Below, one piece after another: positions 56,334-64,000 of a stretch of 64,000 nucleotides of DNA. The stretch lies in NCBI RefSeq assembly GCF_002843235.3, contig NZ_CP031123.2:3906001-3970000 (forward strand), given 5' to 3'. The notes under the pieces were generated by a model. It did no database searches. It saw only the letters and a program-made list of their open reading frames with translations, and had not been told where the DNA came from. The DNA comes from Providencia huaxiensis. GTDB lineage: Bacteria; Pseudomonadota; Gammaproteobacteria; Enterobacterales; Enterobacteriaceae. Position 1 is the first letter of the stretch. Each line of letters opens with the position of its first letter. Made by a program: the position numbers and the translations under genes.

Positions 56334-58865
56334 ATGTTTTTTATGTTTTTTAAACAACACAAAATAAATATAATAACGACAACGATAATGATTACATTTG
56401 GGGCATTATCCGCTCAGTTATATGCTGCCGATACCATACAATTTAATACGGCATTATTTGATTTAGAAGACAAAAAAAACATTGATATTAAACAATTCTC
56501 ACGGGCAGGCTATATTATGCCTGGCACTTATCCTCTCAAAGTACAAGTAAATAAAGAAACTTTACCTGAGCAACGGTTTTCATTCTATGCGCCAGAAAAT
56601 GACCCTGAAGATAGCCTCGTTTGTATCACACCAGAGCAAGTCCAGCAGCTAGGATTAACAGCCAGTTCGTTGAAGCAAATTACGTGGTGGCATAATAATG
56701 AGTGCCTTGATTTACGCAGCTTACCCGGCTTTCAAGCACGAGGGGATTTATCGGACTCAACGTTGTATCTGAGTATACCTCAAGCCTACCTTGAATATAG
56801 AACAGCTAACTGGGATCCGCCTTCTCTGTGGGATGAAGGAATCTCAGGGGCTATTTTAGACTACAATATCAACGCAAGAGCGAATAAGCCTCATGATAAC
56901 AATAGTAACTATAATGTGACAGCAAATGGTGTCGCAGGTGTGAACCTTGGTGCATGGCGCTTTAGGGGGGATTGGCAGGGGCGTGCTCAACGAGAAACTG
57001 GCTCGAATAGTAAAAATGAGCATGACTTTCAATGGAGCCGGTTATACGCCTACAAAGCGTTAACCAGTATTAAAGCAAAATTGACCTTGGGTGAGGACTA
57101 TTTTAACACCGATTTATTCGATAGTTTTCGATTTACAGGTGTTAGCTTACGCTCTGATATCTTAATGTTACCACCTAATTTACGTGGGTATGCACCTGAA
57201 ATAACAGGTGTTGCGACGACAAATGCGACGGTGATTGTTAGCCAACAAGGGCGAATTATTTATCAAGAACAAGTCGCCGCGGGTCCTTTCCGTATCCAAA
57301 ATTTAAGTGATGCGACGACGGGAAAACTGGATGTTCGAATCGAAGAGCAGGATGGTTCGGTTCAAGAATATCAGGTTGAAACAGCCAATATCCCTTATTT
57401 AACTCGACCAGGTAGTATTCGATATAAATTAGCGATGGGTCGCCCAACGGATATGAGTCATCATGTTAATGGAGATACATTTGCGAGTGGTGAAATGTCC
57501 TGGGGTGTCACTAATGGTTGGTCATTACTTGCAGGTTCACTAAATAGCCAAGACTATAATGCATTTAACGTGGGTGTCGGTCGTGACTTATTGGCATTTG
57601 GTGCCTTATCTTTCGATATTACGCATTCTATTGCAAATATTCCTAATGATAAAAAACTCACAGGTAATTCTTATCGAATAAACTATTCAAAACGTTTTGA
57701 TGACTATGATAGCCAAGTTCAGTTCGCAGGTTACCGATTCTCAGAACGCAGTTTTATGACTGTAACCGATTTTTTAACGGCTAAAGATTCTGGTGAGCGT
57801 CAAGGTAGTAATAAAGAAATGTATGTGATTTCTTTAAATAAAAACTTTAGAGAATCGAGAATTACAGCGTATTTAAACTACTCGCACCAAACCTATTGGG
57901 ATAAGCCAGAAAGTAATCGCTACAATTTAATGGTGACAAAAACCTTAGATTGGGGAAGCCTGAAGAATATTAATATTTCGTTATCGGCCTATCGTAATAA
58001 ATATAACGAAACAAATGATGATGGCCTGTATATCTCAGCTTCAATGCCTTGGGGAAATGGTGCAAATATTGGTTATTCATTACAAGCAACACGGGATGAT
58101 ACCGTTAATCGAGCAACCTATTATGACAAATTGTCAGATAGAACCAATTATCAAGTCAGTGCAGGCTCAACCAACAAAGGTGGAACCGCAAGCACCTATA
58201 TTACCCATTATGGTGATAATACTAAGTTAACTGCGAATGCTAGCTATATTCATAATAATTACACGTCATTTGGGGTAGGGGCACAAGGTGGATTTACCAT
58301 GACTTTAAATGGTGCGGATGCTCACCGAGTCTCAAATATTGGCGGAACTCGTTTGCTGATCGACACTGATGGTGTGGCTAAAATTCCCGTATCAGACCGA
58401 GGGATCCCTATTGCATCAAATGCATTTGGTAAAGTGGTTGTTCCTGACTTAAATAGCTACTACCGCAGTAAAGTTAAAGTCGATTTAAATGCATTACCGA
58501 ATAATGCCGAGGTAACGGATTCTATTGTTCAAGCGACATTAACAGAAGGCGCGATTGGCTATCGCAAATTTAATGTATTGTCTGGTGAAAAGATGATGCT
58601 TTCAATGCGTATGTCTGACGGTTCTGCACCGCCATTTGGCGCTCAGATCACGAATTTGAAAGGAAAAGAAACGGGAATAGTTACTGATAATGGATATGCC
58701 TATGTTAGTGGTATCAATCCAAATGAAGTCATGATTATTCATTGGGGTGGTGAAGCACAATGTGAAATTAATTTTCCTGAAAACTTAGAAACAATTAACC
58801 AAGGATTATTCATTCCTTGTAAACCATTATCAAATAAACGTAATGAAGCAGATAATAATCTGTAA
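56334..58865 (+). CDS. mrpC: fimbrial outer-membrane usher (MrpC-like)
   Basis: The 843-residue PapC/FimD-type usher has a signal peptide ending near LYAADT. It has the N-terminal chaperone-binding domain (IQFNTALFDLEDKKNIDIKQFS), the beta-barrel, the plug region (PEITGVATTNATVIVSQQGRIIYQEQVAAGPFRIQNL) and C-terminal domains (GSAPPFGAQI). A second ATG three codons in (56343) is at better spacing from AGGG. Two Cys pairs are visible. It assembles chaperone-bound subunits. Confidence 0.94.
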   Translation: MFFMFFKQHKINIITTTIMITFGALSAQLYAADTIQFNTALFDLEDKKNIDIKQFSRAGYIMPGTYPLKVQVNKETLPEQRFSFYAPENDPEDSLVCITPEQVQQLGLTASSLKQITWWHNNECLDLRSLPGFQARGDLSDSTLYLSIPQAYLEYRTANWDPPSLWDEGISGAILDYNINARANKPHDNNSNYNVTANGVAGVNLGAWRFRGDWQGRAQRETGSNSKNEHDFQWSRLYAYKALTSIKAKLTLGEDYFNTDLFDSFRFTGVSLRSDILMLPPNLRGYAPEITGVATTNATVIVSQQGRIIYQEQVAAGPFRIQNLSDATTGKLDVRIEEQDGSVQEYQVETANIPYLTRPGSIRYKLAMGRPTDMSHHVNGDTFASGEMSWGVTNGWSLLAGSLNSQDYNAFNVGVGRDLLAFGALSFDITHSIANIPNDKKLTGNSYRINYSKRFDDYDSQVQFAGYRFSERSFMTVTDFLTAKDSGERQGSNKEMYVISLNKNFRESRITAYLNYSHQTYWDKPESNRYNLMVTKTLDWGSLKNINISLSAYRNKYNETNDDGLYISASMPWGNGANIGYSLQATRDDTVNRATYYDKLSDRTNYQVSAGSTNKGGTASTYITHYGDNTKLTANASYIHNNYTSFGVGAQGGFTMTLNGADAHRVSNIGGTRLLIDTDGVAKIPVSDRGIPIASNAFGKVVVPDLNSYYRSKVKVDLNALPNNAEVTDSIVQATLTEGAIGYRKFNVLSGEKMMLSMRMSDGSAPPFGAQITNLKGKETGIVTDNGYAYVSGINPNEVMIIHWGGEAQCEINFPENLETINQGLFIPCKPLSNKRNEADNNL

Positions 58866-58878
58866 ATGAGTGATTGCT

Positions 58879-59628
58879 ATGAAAAAATTAACTAATTTAT
58901 ATATCAGTACTATTTTATTAAGCAGTTTAGTTAGCGGAAGTGCGTTCTCGGCAATTGCTTTAGATAGAACCCGAGTTATTTTTAATGGCGATCAAAAAAG
59001 CGTTTCAATTACTATCACGAATAAAAATAACCAGCTACCTTATTTGGCCCAAGGGTGGGTTGAAAATATTCAAGGGGTAAAAATTACTTCACCGTTTGCG
59101 GTATTACCTCCGGTGCAGAGAGTTGAGCCCGAAAAATCAAGCCAAGTCCGTATTGAGGCACTTCCTGAAATTAACCAGTTACCTCAGGATAGAGAAAGTG
59201 TTTATTACTTTAATTTAAGGGAGATCCCGCCAAAAAGTGATAAACCGAATGTTTTGCAATTAGCGTTACAAAGCAAAATTAAATTATTTTATCGCCCTAA
59301 AAGTATCATGCTAAGCGAAACTGAAATGCTGAATAATCCTTGGCAAGAAAAAACACAGCTTATTAAACAAGGCGACCAATATATCATTAAAAACCCAACT
59401 CCTTTTTATATTACGATTATTGGTGCGGCCGAGCGAAAAAATTCACCTGTAAACCAGAATTTTAAGGCAGTTATGGTTGCACCATTTAGTGAAGAAAAAT
59501 TAGGGGTTCCAAGCTCTACTGTAGGGGCAAACCCAGTATTGACCTATATAAATGACTATGGTGGCCGTCCAAAACTTCAATTTAAATGTCAAGCAAATAC
59601 ATGTCAGGTTGTTCCTGAAAATAAATAG
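58879..59628 (+). CDS. mrpD: fimbrial periplasmic chaperone (MrpD-like)
   Basis: The 249-residue PapD-type chaperone has a signal peptide (MKKLTNLYISTILLSSLVSGSAFS). The Ig-like domain 1 pattern is ALDRTRVIFNGDQKSVSITITNKNN and the conserved YFNLREIPPKS..., with IKLFYRPKS and the C-terminal domain Cys pair (FKCQANTCQ) also present. ATG 58879 is preferred; a GTG three codons upstream is open. Confidence 0.94.
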   Translation: MKKLTNLYISTILLSSLVSGSAFSAIALDRTRVIFNGDQKSVSITITNKNNQLPYLAQGWVENIQGVKITSPFAVLPPVQRVEPEKSSQVRIEALPEINQLPQDRESVYYFNLREIPPKSDKPNVLQLALQSKIKLFYRPKSIMLSETEMLNNPWQEKTQLIKQGDQYIIKNPTPFYITIIGAAERKNSPVNQNFKAVMVAPFSEEKLGVPSSTVGANPVLTYINDYGGRPKLQFKCQANTCQVVPENK

Positions 59629-59636
59629 AGAGGAAA

Positions 59637-60254
59637 ATGATGATTAATCAAAAAAGCTTTTCCTTACTCTTTGGCTTATCTCTTATATTTCATTCATCTG
59701 TGATATATGCGACATCAAATAATGCCTTTTATAACACAACAGGTAATTGGGATGTTGAAGGTGCAAATGGCAAAATTTTCGTTTATGGCTCATTAACGGA
59801 GAGTGCATGCCATTTATCGATGGATTCTGCATTTCAATCCGTTGATTTAGGAAATATTGAAACTGCATCATTAAAAACAATTGGTGCCCAAGGCCACAAG
59901 ACGCCGATAAACATCGAGTTATTGGATTGTATCGAAACCCCAACGGTTTTGAGAAACAATAAATCAGGTAATGTTACATGGAGTATTTCTCAGCCTGGCA
60001 TGAAAATTAGGTTTATTACGCCAGTTGTCCCTTTTAGACCGAATATCGCGAGAGTTGAAGGTGTGAATGGGCTTGGATTACAGATAACTAATCCTAAAGG
60101 AAAAGAAATTGCTTTTGGTGAGTACAGTGAACCTGAGCTTATTTCTACGGGGCAAAATATTTTAACTTATTATGTAGCTCCCGTAAGAATTGCAGAAAAA
60201 TTACAGGCTGGAGCTTATCGAAGTGTTATTTCTTTTCAAATAACGTATGAATAA
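59637..60254 (+). CDS. mrpE: minor fimbrial subunit (MrpE-like)
   Basis: A 205-residue subunit with a signal peptide (MMINQKSFSLLFGLSLIFHSSVIYA). The pilin pattern follows: GKIFVYGSLTESACHLSM, LLDCIE and a C-terminal SFQITYE. It starts 8 bases after the chaperone with GAGG upstream. Assignment to MrpE or a tip-adaptor role is by position only. Confidence 0.83.
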   Translation: MMINQKSFSLLFGLSLIFHSSVIYATSNNAFYNTTGNWDVEGANGKIFVYGSLTESACHLSMDSAFQSVDLGNIETASLKTIGAQGHKTPINIELLDCIETPTVLRNNKSGNVTWSISQPGMKIRFITPVVPFRPNIARVEGVNGLGLQITNPKGKEIAFGEYSEPELISTGQNILTYYVAPVRIAEKLQAGAYRSVISFQITYE

Positions 60255-60293
60255 TCTTAATAGGTTTTCTGATATAGCATTGAAGGTATTTAT

Positions 60294-60860
60294 ATGAATA
60301 ACTTAAATTTCAATTTTTATAAATTTAAAAAAATAATACTCTCGATGCTATTAAGTTTGTTATTTTTTTCGTTACAGAGTCAGGCAAAAAATGGTCAAAT
60401 CGGTGAAATTAAGATACGAGGACAGCTTGTCGCTGAAGCTTGTACAGTAAGACCGGGTGATGAAAATATCATTGTGGACTTTGGTACTATTGTTAATAAG
60501 TACCTCTATATTAACCAAAAAACGCCACTTGAAAATTTTAATATTCATTTAGATGACTGTGATAATAGTATCTTTAGAACGGTGACCGTTAAGTTTACAG
60601 GAAATGAGAATATCAACTTACCTGGCCTTCTTGCATTAGATTCTGGCAGCATGGCTTCAGGTATCGGAATTGAAATCTTAGAGTATAGTGGTAAAAAAAT
60701 TCCCATTAATAGTACGACACCTGCATACAATCTAGAGAATGGCACGAATATTTTAAGTTTTAATGCGAATGTGCAAGGGGAACCTGATGCAATAAAAAAT
60801 AAAAGTATTGCATTTGGTCATTTTACTGCAACCGCTATTTTTAGTTTAATTTATGATTAA
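60294..60860 (+). CDS. minor fimbrial subunit (MrpF/G-like)
   Basis: A 188-residue pilin-type protein with a signal peptide (about residues 1-31, ...LQSQA) and the pilin pattern GEIKIRGQLVAEACTVRPG, LDDCDN and FSLIYD. The stop overlaps the first possible ATG of the next gene. It could be mrpF or mrpG; the Proteus operon has both and only one is found here. Confidence 0.8.
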   Translation: MNNLNFNFYKFKKIILSMLLSLLFFSLQSQAKNGQIGEIKIRGQLVAEACTVRPGDENIIVDFGTIVNKYLYINQKTPLENFNIHLDDCDNSIFRTVTVKFTGNENINLPGLLALDSGSMASGIGIEILEYSGKKIPINSTTPAYNLENGTNILSFNANVQGEPDAIKNKSIAFGHFTATAIFSLIYD

Positions 60861-60873
60861 GGTATCAGCAACA

Positions 60874-61875
60874 ATGAAGATATTAATATTACTTCTCGCA
60901 ACCTTATTATTTTCCCCAACTATTTTTGCGTTCCAATGTAAAACTAATGGAGGACAAGAAGTTGGTGGGGGAACACAAAGTATTTATGATGTTCCTCTCG
61001 ATAATGATATTTTTGCTGTACCTAATCGTATAAATGAATTCGCGGATGTGAGTGATTTTATGACCTGCCGTAATGAAGCACCTAGTGCTTACGTTGATTA
61101 TTTAAATGTGACTGGTGCTGACCTTGGTCCTACATTTAAGAATAACCCAGAATTAAAAGCGGGTGTGGTCGTACGTGGCGCTTACTATTTAGCACCATTT
61201 AGTGGTAAAGAAATTCAAGTATTTCGTTTAACCACAGCAAGTGAACCTTTACAAATTAAATTATATTTACAGGTAAATGTTAAACCAACGCCATCAGTTT
61301 TGGTAAGAAAAGGCGATTTGCTGATGACGTTAGATCTCCATAAATATGCGACATTTGTAAATAGTAATCAGCATATTGACCATGCTTATTTTAAATGGAA
61401 TTTCTATGCAGGTAATGATGTGGTTGTTGGAACGGGTACGTGTGATATCAATGATAACCAAATCATCATTGTTGATTTTGAAACAGTAAATGCATCGGGT
61501 ATTTCAACGGTGGGAAGTGCAAGTCGTTTTCAACGTAACGCAGAAATCACTTATAGTTGTGAAGATAATAATCTGACGGCGCCAATAAAGATGATTATTA
61601 GTGGAGAAACTTCGACTTTTTCATCTGATGCTTTACTTGTTAGAACTGGAGATATTGGTAGTCAAGGTCCTATTATGCCGGGATTAGGTGTTGAGATTTA
61701 TCATCAAGGGCAAAGAGTTTCCCCTATGAATGGGCATTTCGATTCAAAAATAGAAAATGGGCATGGTAGAGATACACTAATGTTCACGCTAGTTAAAAAA
61801 CCTAATTTATCTCCAAATGAATTGATAGAAGGCCAGTTTAGTTCAGCAGCTACCATTATTATGTCCACTCCGTAG
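60874..61875 (+). CDS. fimbrial tip adhesin (MrpH-like, two-domain)
   Basis: About 333 residues from ATG 60874 (MKILILLLATLLFSPTIFA signal), with an earlier ATG at 60853 overlapping the previous stop. The mature protein starts FQCKTNGG. A receptor-binding-type N-terminal domain (about 150 residues, with Cys in FQCK and TCRNE) precedes a pilin-like C-terminal domain with Cys at GTCDI and YSCEDN. The C-terminal strand ends FSSAATIIM. It is last in the operon and longer than the other subunits, as tip adhesins are. The ligand is unknown. Confidence 0.8.
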   Translation: MKILILLLATLLFSPTIFAFQCKTNGGQEVGGGTQSIYDVPLDNDIFAVPNRINEFADVSDFMTCRNEAPSAYVDYLNVTGADLGPTFKNNPELKAGVVVRGAYYLAPFSGKEIQVFRLTTASEPLQIKLYLQVNVKPTPSVLVRKGDLLMTLDLHKYATFVNSNQHIDHAYFKWNFYAGNDVVVGTGTCDINDNQIIIVDFETVNASGISTVGSASRFQRNAEITYSCEDNNLTAPIKMIISGETSTFSSDALLVRTGDIGSQGPIMPGLGVEIYHQGQRVSPMNGHFDSKIENGHGRDTLMFTLVKKPNLSPNELIEGQFSSAATIIMSTP

Positions 61876-61883
61876 CTATTGAA

Positions 61884-61922
61884 GTAGAGAGGTTTTTATG
61901 TGGATGAAAGCCTCTATTTTTT
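61884..61922 (+). terminator. fimbrial operon terminator
   Basis: AGAGGTTT (about 61888-61895) pairs with AAAGCCTCT (61907-61915) with a bulged G, followed by a T-run to 61922. Confidence 0.75.
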
Positions 61923-62103
61923 CGCATAAGCACATTTTAGATTAGACAAAATAAGTTAAACACGCCGAATTTTAAATTATCATCGTTAGCATATTTTCTT
62001 AAATAACATCACATAATTTCTCCATCAATGAAGCTCAAAGCCTATCCGGCCTCAATTGCTACAGGTATAATCACATAATTATCCGATAGATTTAGAGGCG
62101 AAG

Positions 62104-62643
62104 ATGGCAAAACTCACCTTACAAGAGCAAATGCTAAAAGCAGGATTAGTCACCAGTAAGAAAATGGCGAAAGTGCAAAGAACGGCTAAAAAATCACGAG
62201 TTCAAGCGCGTGAAGCAAGGGAAGCCGTAGAAGAGAATAAAAAAGCACAGCTTGAGCGTGATAAGCAATTGAGTGAGCAGCATAAACAAATGGTGCAATC
62301 CAAAGAGTTCAAAGCGCAAGTCAAACAACTTATTGAAATGAATAAAGTTGATATTTCAAAGGGAGATATTAGTTTTAATTTCACCGATAACAACGTTATC
62401 AAGCAAGTTGTTGTAGACAAGATAACACAAACGCAACTGATCAGTGGGCGTCTGGCTATTGCTCGTTTAGCGATTGATAACAGTGATATTAACGAGTATG
62501 TGATTATCCCAGCAAGCGTCGCGGATAAAATAACGCAAAGAGATGCAGATAGCATCGTACTCAACAATGCGCTCAGCCAAGAAGAACAGGATGAAGATGA
62601 CCCGTATGCGGACTTTAAGATCCCTGACGACCTGATGTGGTAA
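62104..62643 (+). CDS. yaiL: YaiL-family DUF2058 nucleoprotein
   Basis: The 179-residue DUF2058 protein reads MAKLTLQEQMLKAGLVTSKKMAKV at the start, has a long charged coiled-coil helix to about residue 70, and ends near DPYADFKIPDDLMW. It matches E. coli YaiL in start and end motifs. It may bind nucleic acid; the function is unsettled. It is convergent with the pseudouridine synthase. Confidence 0.92.
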   Translation: MAKLTLQEQMLKAGLVTSKKMAKVQRTAKKSRVQAREAREAVEENKKAQLERDKQLSEQHKQMVQSKEFKAQVKQLIEMNKVDISKGDISFNFTDNNVIKQVVVDKITQTQLISGRLAIARLAIDNSDINEYVIIPASVADKITQRDADSIVLNNALSQEEQDEDDPYADFKIPDDLMW

Positions 62644-62674
62644 TACTCGTCAAATTTAAGCCGTAGCTTTGGCG

Positions 62675-63364
62675 TTAAAACGGGCTCGCACAGTGAGTAT
62701 TAACTCTTTCTTGGCTAATGGGATGAACAAAATGCAGTTCGCTGGCATGTAACATGAGCCGAGATGCATGCTCTGGTATTTGGCCTCCATATAAGTCACA
62801 GCCTAATATAGGGTGGCCTAATTGTTGGCAATGAATACGAAGCTGATGCGTTCGGCCTGTTTCTGGAATTAATTGGACTCGGGTTACTGGAAGCAATGTG
62901 CCATTATCTAATGGGTGATATAGGCGCTCAATTACTTGATAGTGAGAGCGGGCAGGTTTGCCATTAATTTCACAAAGAGACATGCGGGGAAACTGTGCAG
63001 GGTCTTTTGCTATTGCCGCATCAATGACACCTTTATCATCAGTTAAGTGGCCACAAAGTAGCGCTTGATATATTTTTGTTACGGTACGTTGGCTAAATTG
63101 CTGGCTCAGTGCGGCATTAATTGCTTTATTGCGAGCAACTACCATCAACCCTGATGTACCAAAATCGAGACGATGAACAAGAGTACATTCTGGGAATATT
63201 TGTACTAATCGGTGATGGACGGAGTCTAGGTTTTGTGGGTTTTTTCCAGAAAGGCTGAGTAGGCCGCTTGGCTTATTAATAAGAACCAGATACTCATCTT
63301 GATAGATAATTTCTATCTCATCGTGACAAGGCGGAGCAATAAAGGTGTCGATGATTTCAGTCAT
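62675..63364 (-). CDS. RluA-family pseudouridine synthase
   Basis: About 229 residues from ATG 63364 (MTEIIDTFIAPP) with GGAAAGG upstream; the frame is open 13 codons more. The catalytic segment is TLVHRLDFGTSGLMVVARNK with the key Asp in HRLD, and the C-terminal LIPETGRTHQLRIHCQQLGHPILGCDLYGG is typical. It is in the RluA group (tRNA/23S rRNA). I cannot separate RluA itself from paralogues. Confidence 0.88.
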   Translation of the reverse strand: MTEIIDTFIAPPCHDEIEIIYQDEYLVLINKPSGLLSLSGKNPQNLDSVHHRLVQIFPECTLVHRLDFGTSGLMVVARNKAINAALSQQFSQRTVTKIYQALLCGHLTDDKGVIDAAIAKDPAQFPRMSLCEINGKPARSHYQVIERLYHPLDNGTLLPVTRVQLIPETGRTHQLRIHCQQLGHPILGCDLYGGQIPEHASRLMLHASELHFVHPISQERVNTHCASPF

Positions 63365-63547
63365 TAGCCTTTCCAACAAAAAATGGTTGTTGATAATAAC
63401 CAATTTTTATTAGGCAGGCGAATGCTTGCCGCTTGCATCGGGTAAATTTATCACTCAGACTAAAAGCAAAGCCGTAGTCTGCGCACGCATTGTGCTCTAT
63501 ACTGCGCGTTGTAAAAACTGAGTCAATAAAAGATTAATTAGGCGGTA

Positions 63548-64000
63548 ATGGCAATGAATGGAACGATCACAACATGGTTCGAAGATAAAGGTTTTGGATT
63601 TATCAAAGATGAGAATGGCGATAACCGTTATTTTCATGTGGTTAAGGTTGCCAACCCAGATTTGATTAAAAAAAATGCCGCAGTCACTTTTGAACCGACG
63701 ACAAATAATAAAGGGTTATCTGCTTTTGCGGTCAAAGTCATACCTGAAAGTAAGTACATTTATATTGCAGGTGAACGGATTAAGATTACATCAATCAAAT
63801 CCTATCGTGTTTATTCGGTAGAAGTACCTGCGGATACGCATATTGATAAAGAAAATACCGTGTTATCAATTGGTGCATTAATGAATAGTATTAAACCAAA
63901 ATCAGATAAACCTAACCAAATGCGTTCATTGAAAAAATTAGAAATTAGCACGTTACATGGAGCATCGTTGACATTTTCGGAAGATGAAATTGATATCGAT
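63548..64000 (+). CDS. cold-shock-domain protein with C-terminal extension, partial at window edge
   Basis: An open frame runs from ATG 63548 (or 63554) to the window end, at least 151 codons. The N-terminal 65 or so residues are a cold-shock domain: MNGTITTWFEDKGFGFIKDE (RNP1-like KGFGFI) and NRYFHV in place of RNP2 (usually VFVH). The continuing region (IAGERIKITSIKSYRVYSVEVPAD...) is not part of CspA, which is only 70 residues. It was not reported as a complete ORF because the stop is outside. Confidence 0.8.
   Translation, partial: MAMNGTITTWFEDKGFGFIKDENGDNRYFHVVKVANPDLIKKNAAVTFEPTTNNKGLSAFAVKVIPESKYIYIAGERIKITSIKSYRVYSVEVPADTHIDKENTVLSIGALMNSIKPKSDKPNQMRSLKKLEISTLHGASLTFSEDEIDID

Noticed and set aside
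1..64000. CRISPR arrays and rRNA genes
   Set aside because: No regularly spaced repeat-spacer pattern and no rRNA-like sequence were seen by eye.

Overview
The window is a chromosomal segment of a Morganellaceae-type enterobacterium, most like Providencia (also close to Proteus). The housekeeping proteins match Escherichia coli orthologues along most of their length, the base composition is AT-rich, and the window ends in a Proteus mrp-type fimbrial operon. Identification is from remembered family sequences only; no database search was run.

Layout. (1) 1-23.6 kb is conserved backbone: aroB(partial)-aroK, the competence/pilus-like hofMNOQ genes, mrcA, nudE, igaA, hslR-hslO, pckA, yhhW, the small RNA ryhB with a Fur box on its promoter, yhiN, pitA, uspB, uspA, gdhA, rsmJ, prlC and selC (tRNA-Sec). 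(2) 23.7-52.4 kb is a mosaic accessory region that begins at selC with a frameshifted P4-type integrase. It holds a Cap4/DUF4297 nuclease plus SMC/Rad50 ATPase pair (a Lamassu/ABC-3C-like defence cassette, ATPase frameshifted). Next comes an AcrAB-like efflux locus whose acrB is interrupted by two identical, oppositely oriented IS copies. It is followed by an alpA remnant cut by a decayed IS3-family element, an oxidoreductase, a DUF2798 protein, azlCD, several small regulators, a truncated hydrolase next to a second integrase remnant, rhuM, a LysR/MFS/hydrolase group and a rhuM fragment. (3) 52.4-61.9 kb holds yibL and then a phase-variable fimbrial locus: recombinase, predicted invertible switch, XRE regulator, major pilin, minor pilins, usher, chaperone and tip adhesin. 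(4) 61.9-64 kb returns to backbone: yaiL, an RluA-family pseudouridine synthase and a cold-shock-domain gene that runs off the window.

How the parts work together. The accessory region looks like repeated insertion and decay near selC, with integrase pieces and G5-repeat motifs at three points. Its surviving genes are efflux, export and regulator modules, each with recognisable palindromic operators. In the fimbrial locus, a pair of 26-bp inverted repeats (24/26 identical) encloses 260 bp with a good sigma70-like promoter that points away from the operon, so the sequenced orientation appears to be phase OFF. The right junction forms an intrinsic terminator that inversion would take apart.

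The strongest items for follow-up are the fimbrial switch with its orientation-dependent terminator, the DUF4297/SMC defence cassette, the doubly IS-interrupted acrB that would be exactly restored by excision, ryhB, and the hofQ gene that carries a HofP-like N-terminus in place of the usual secretin N-domain.
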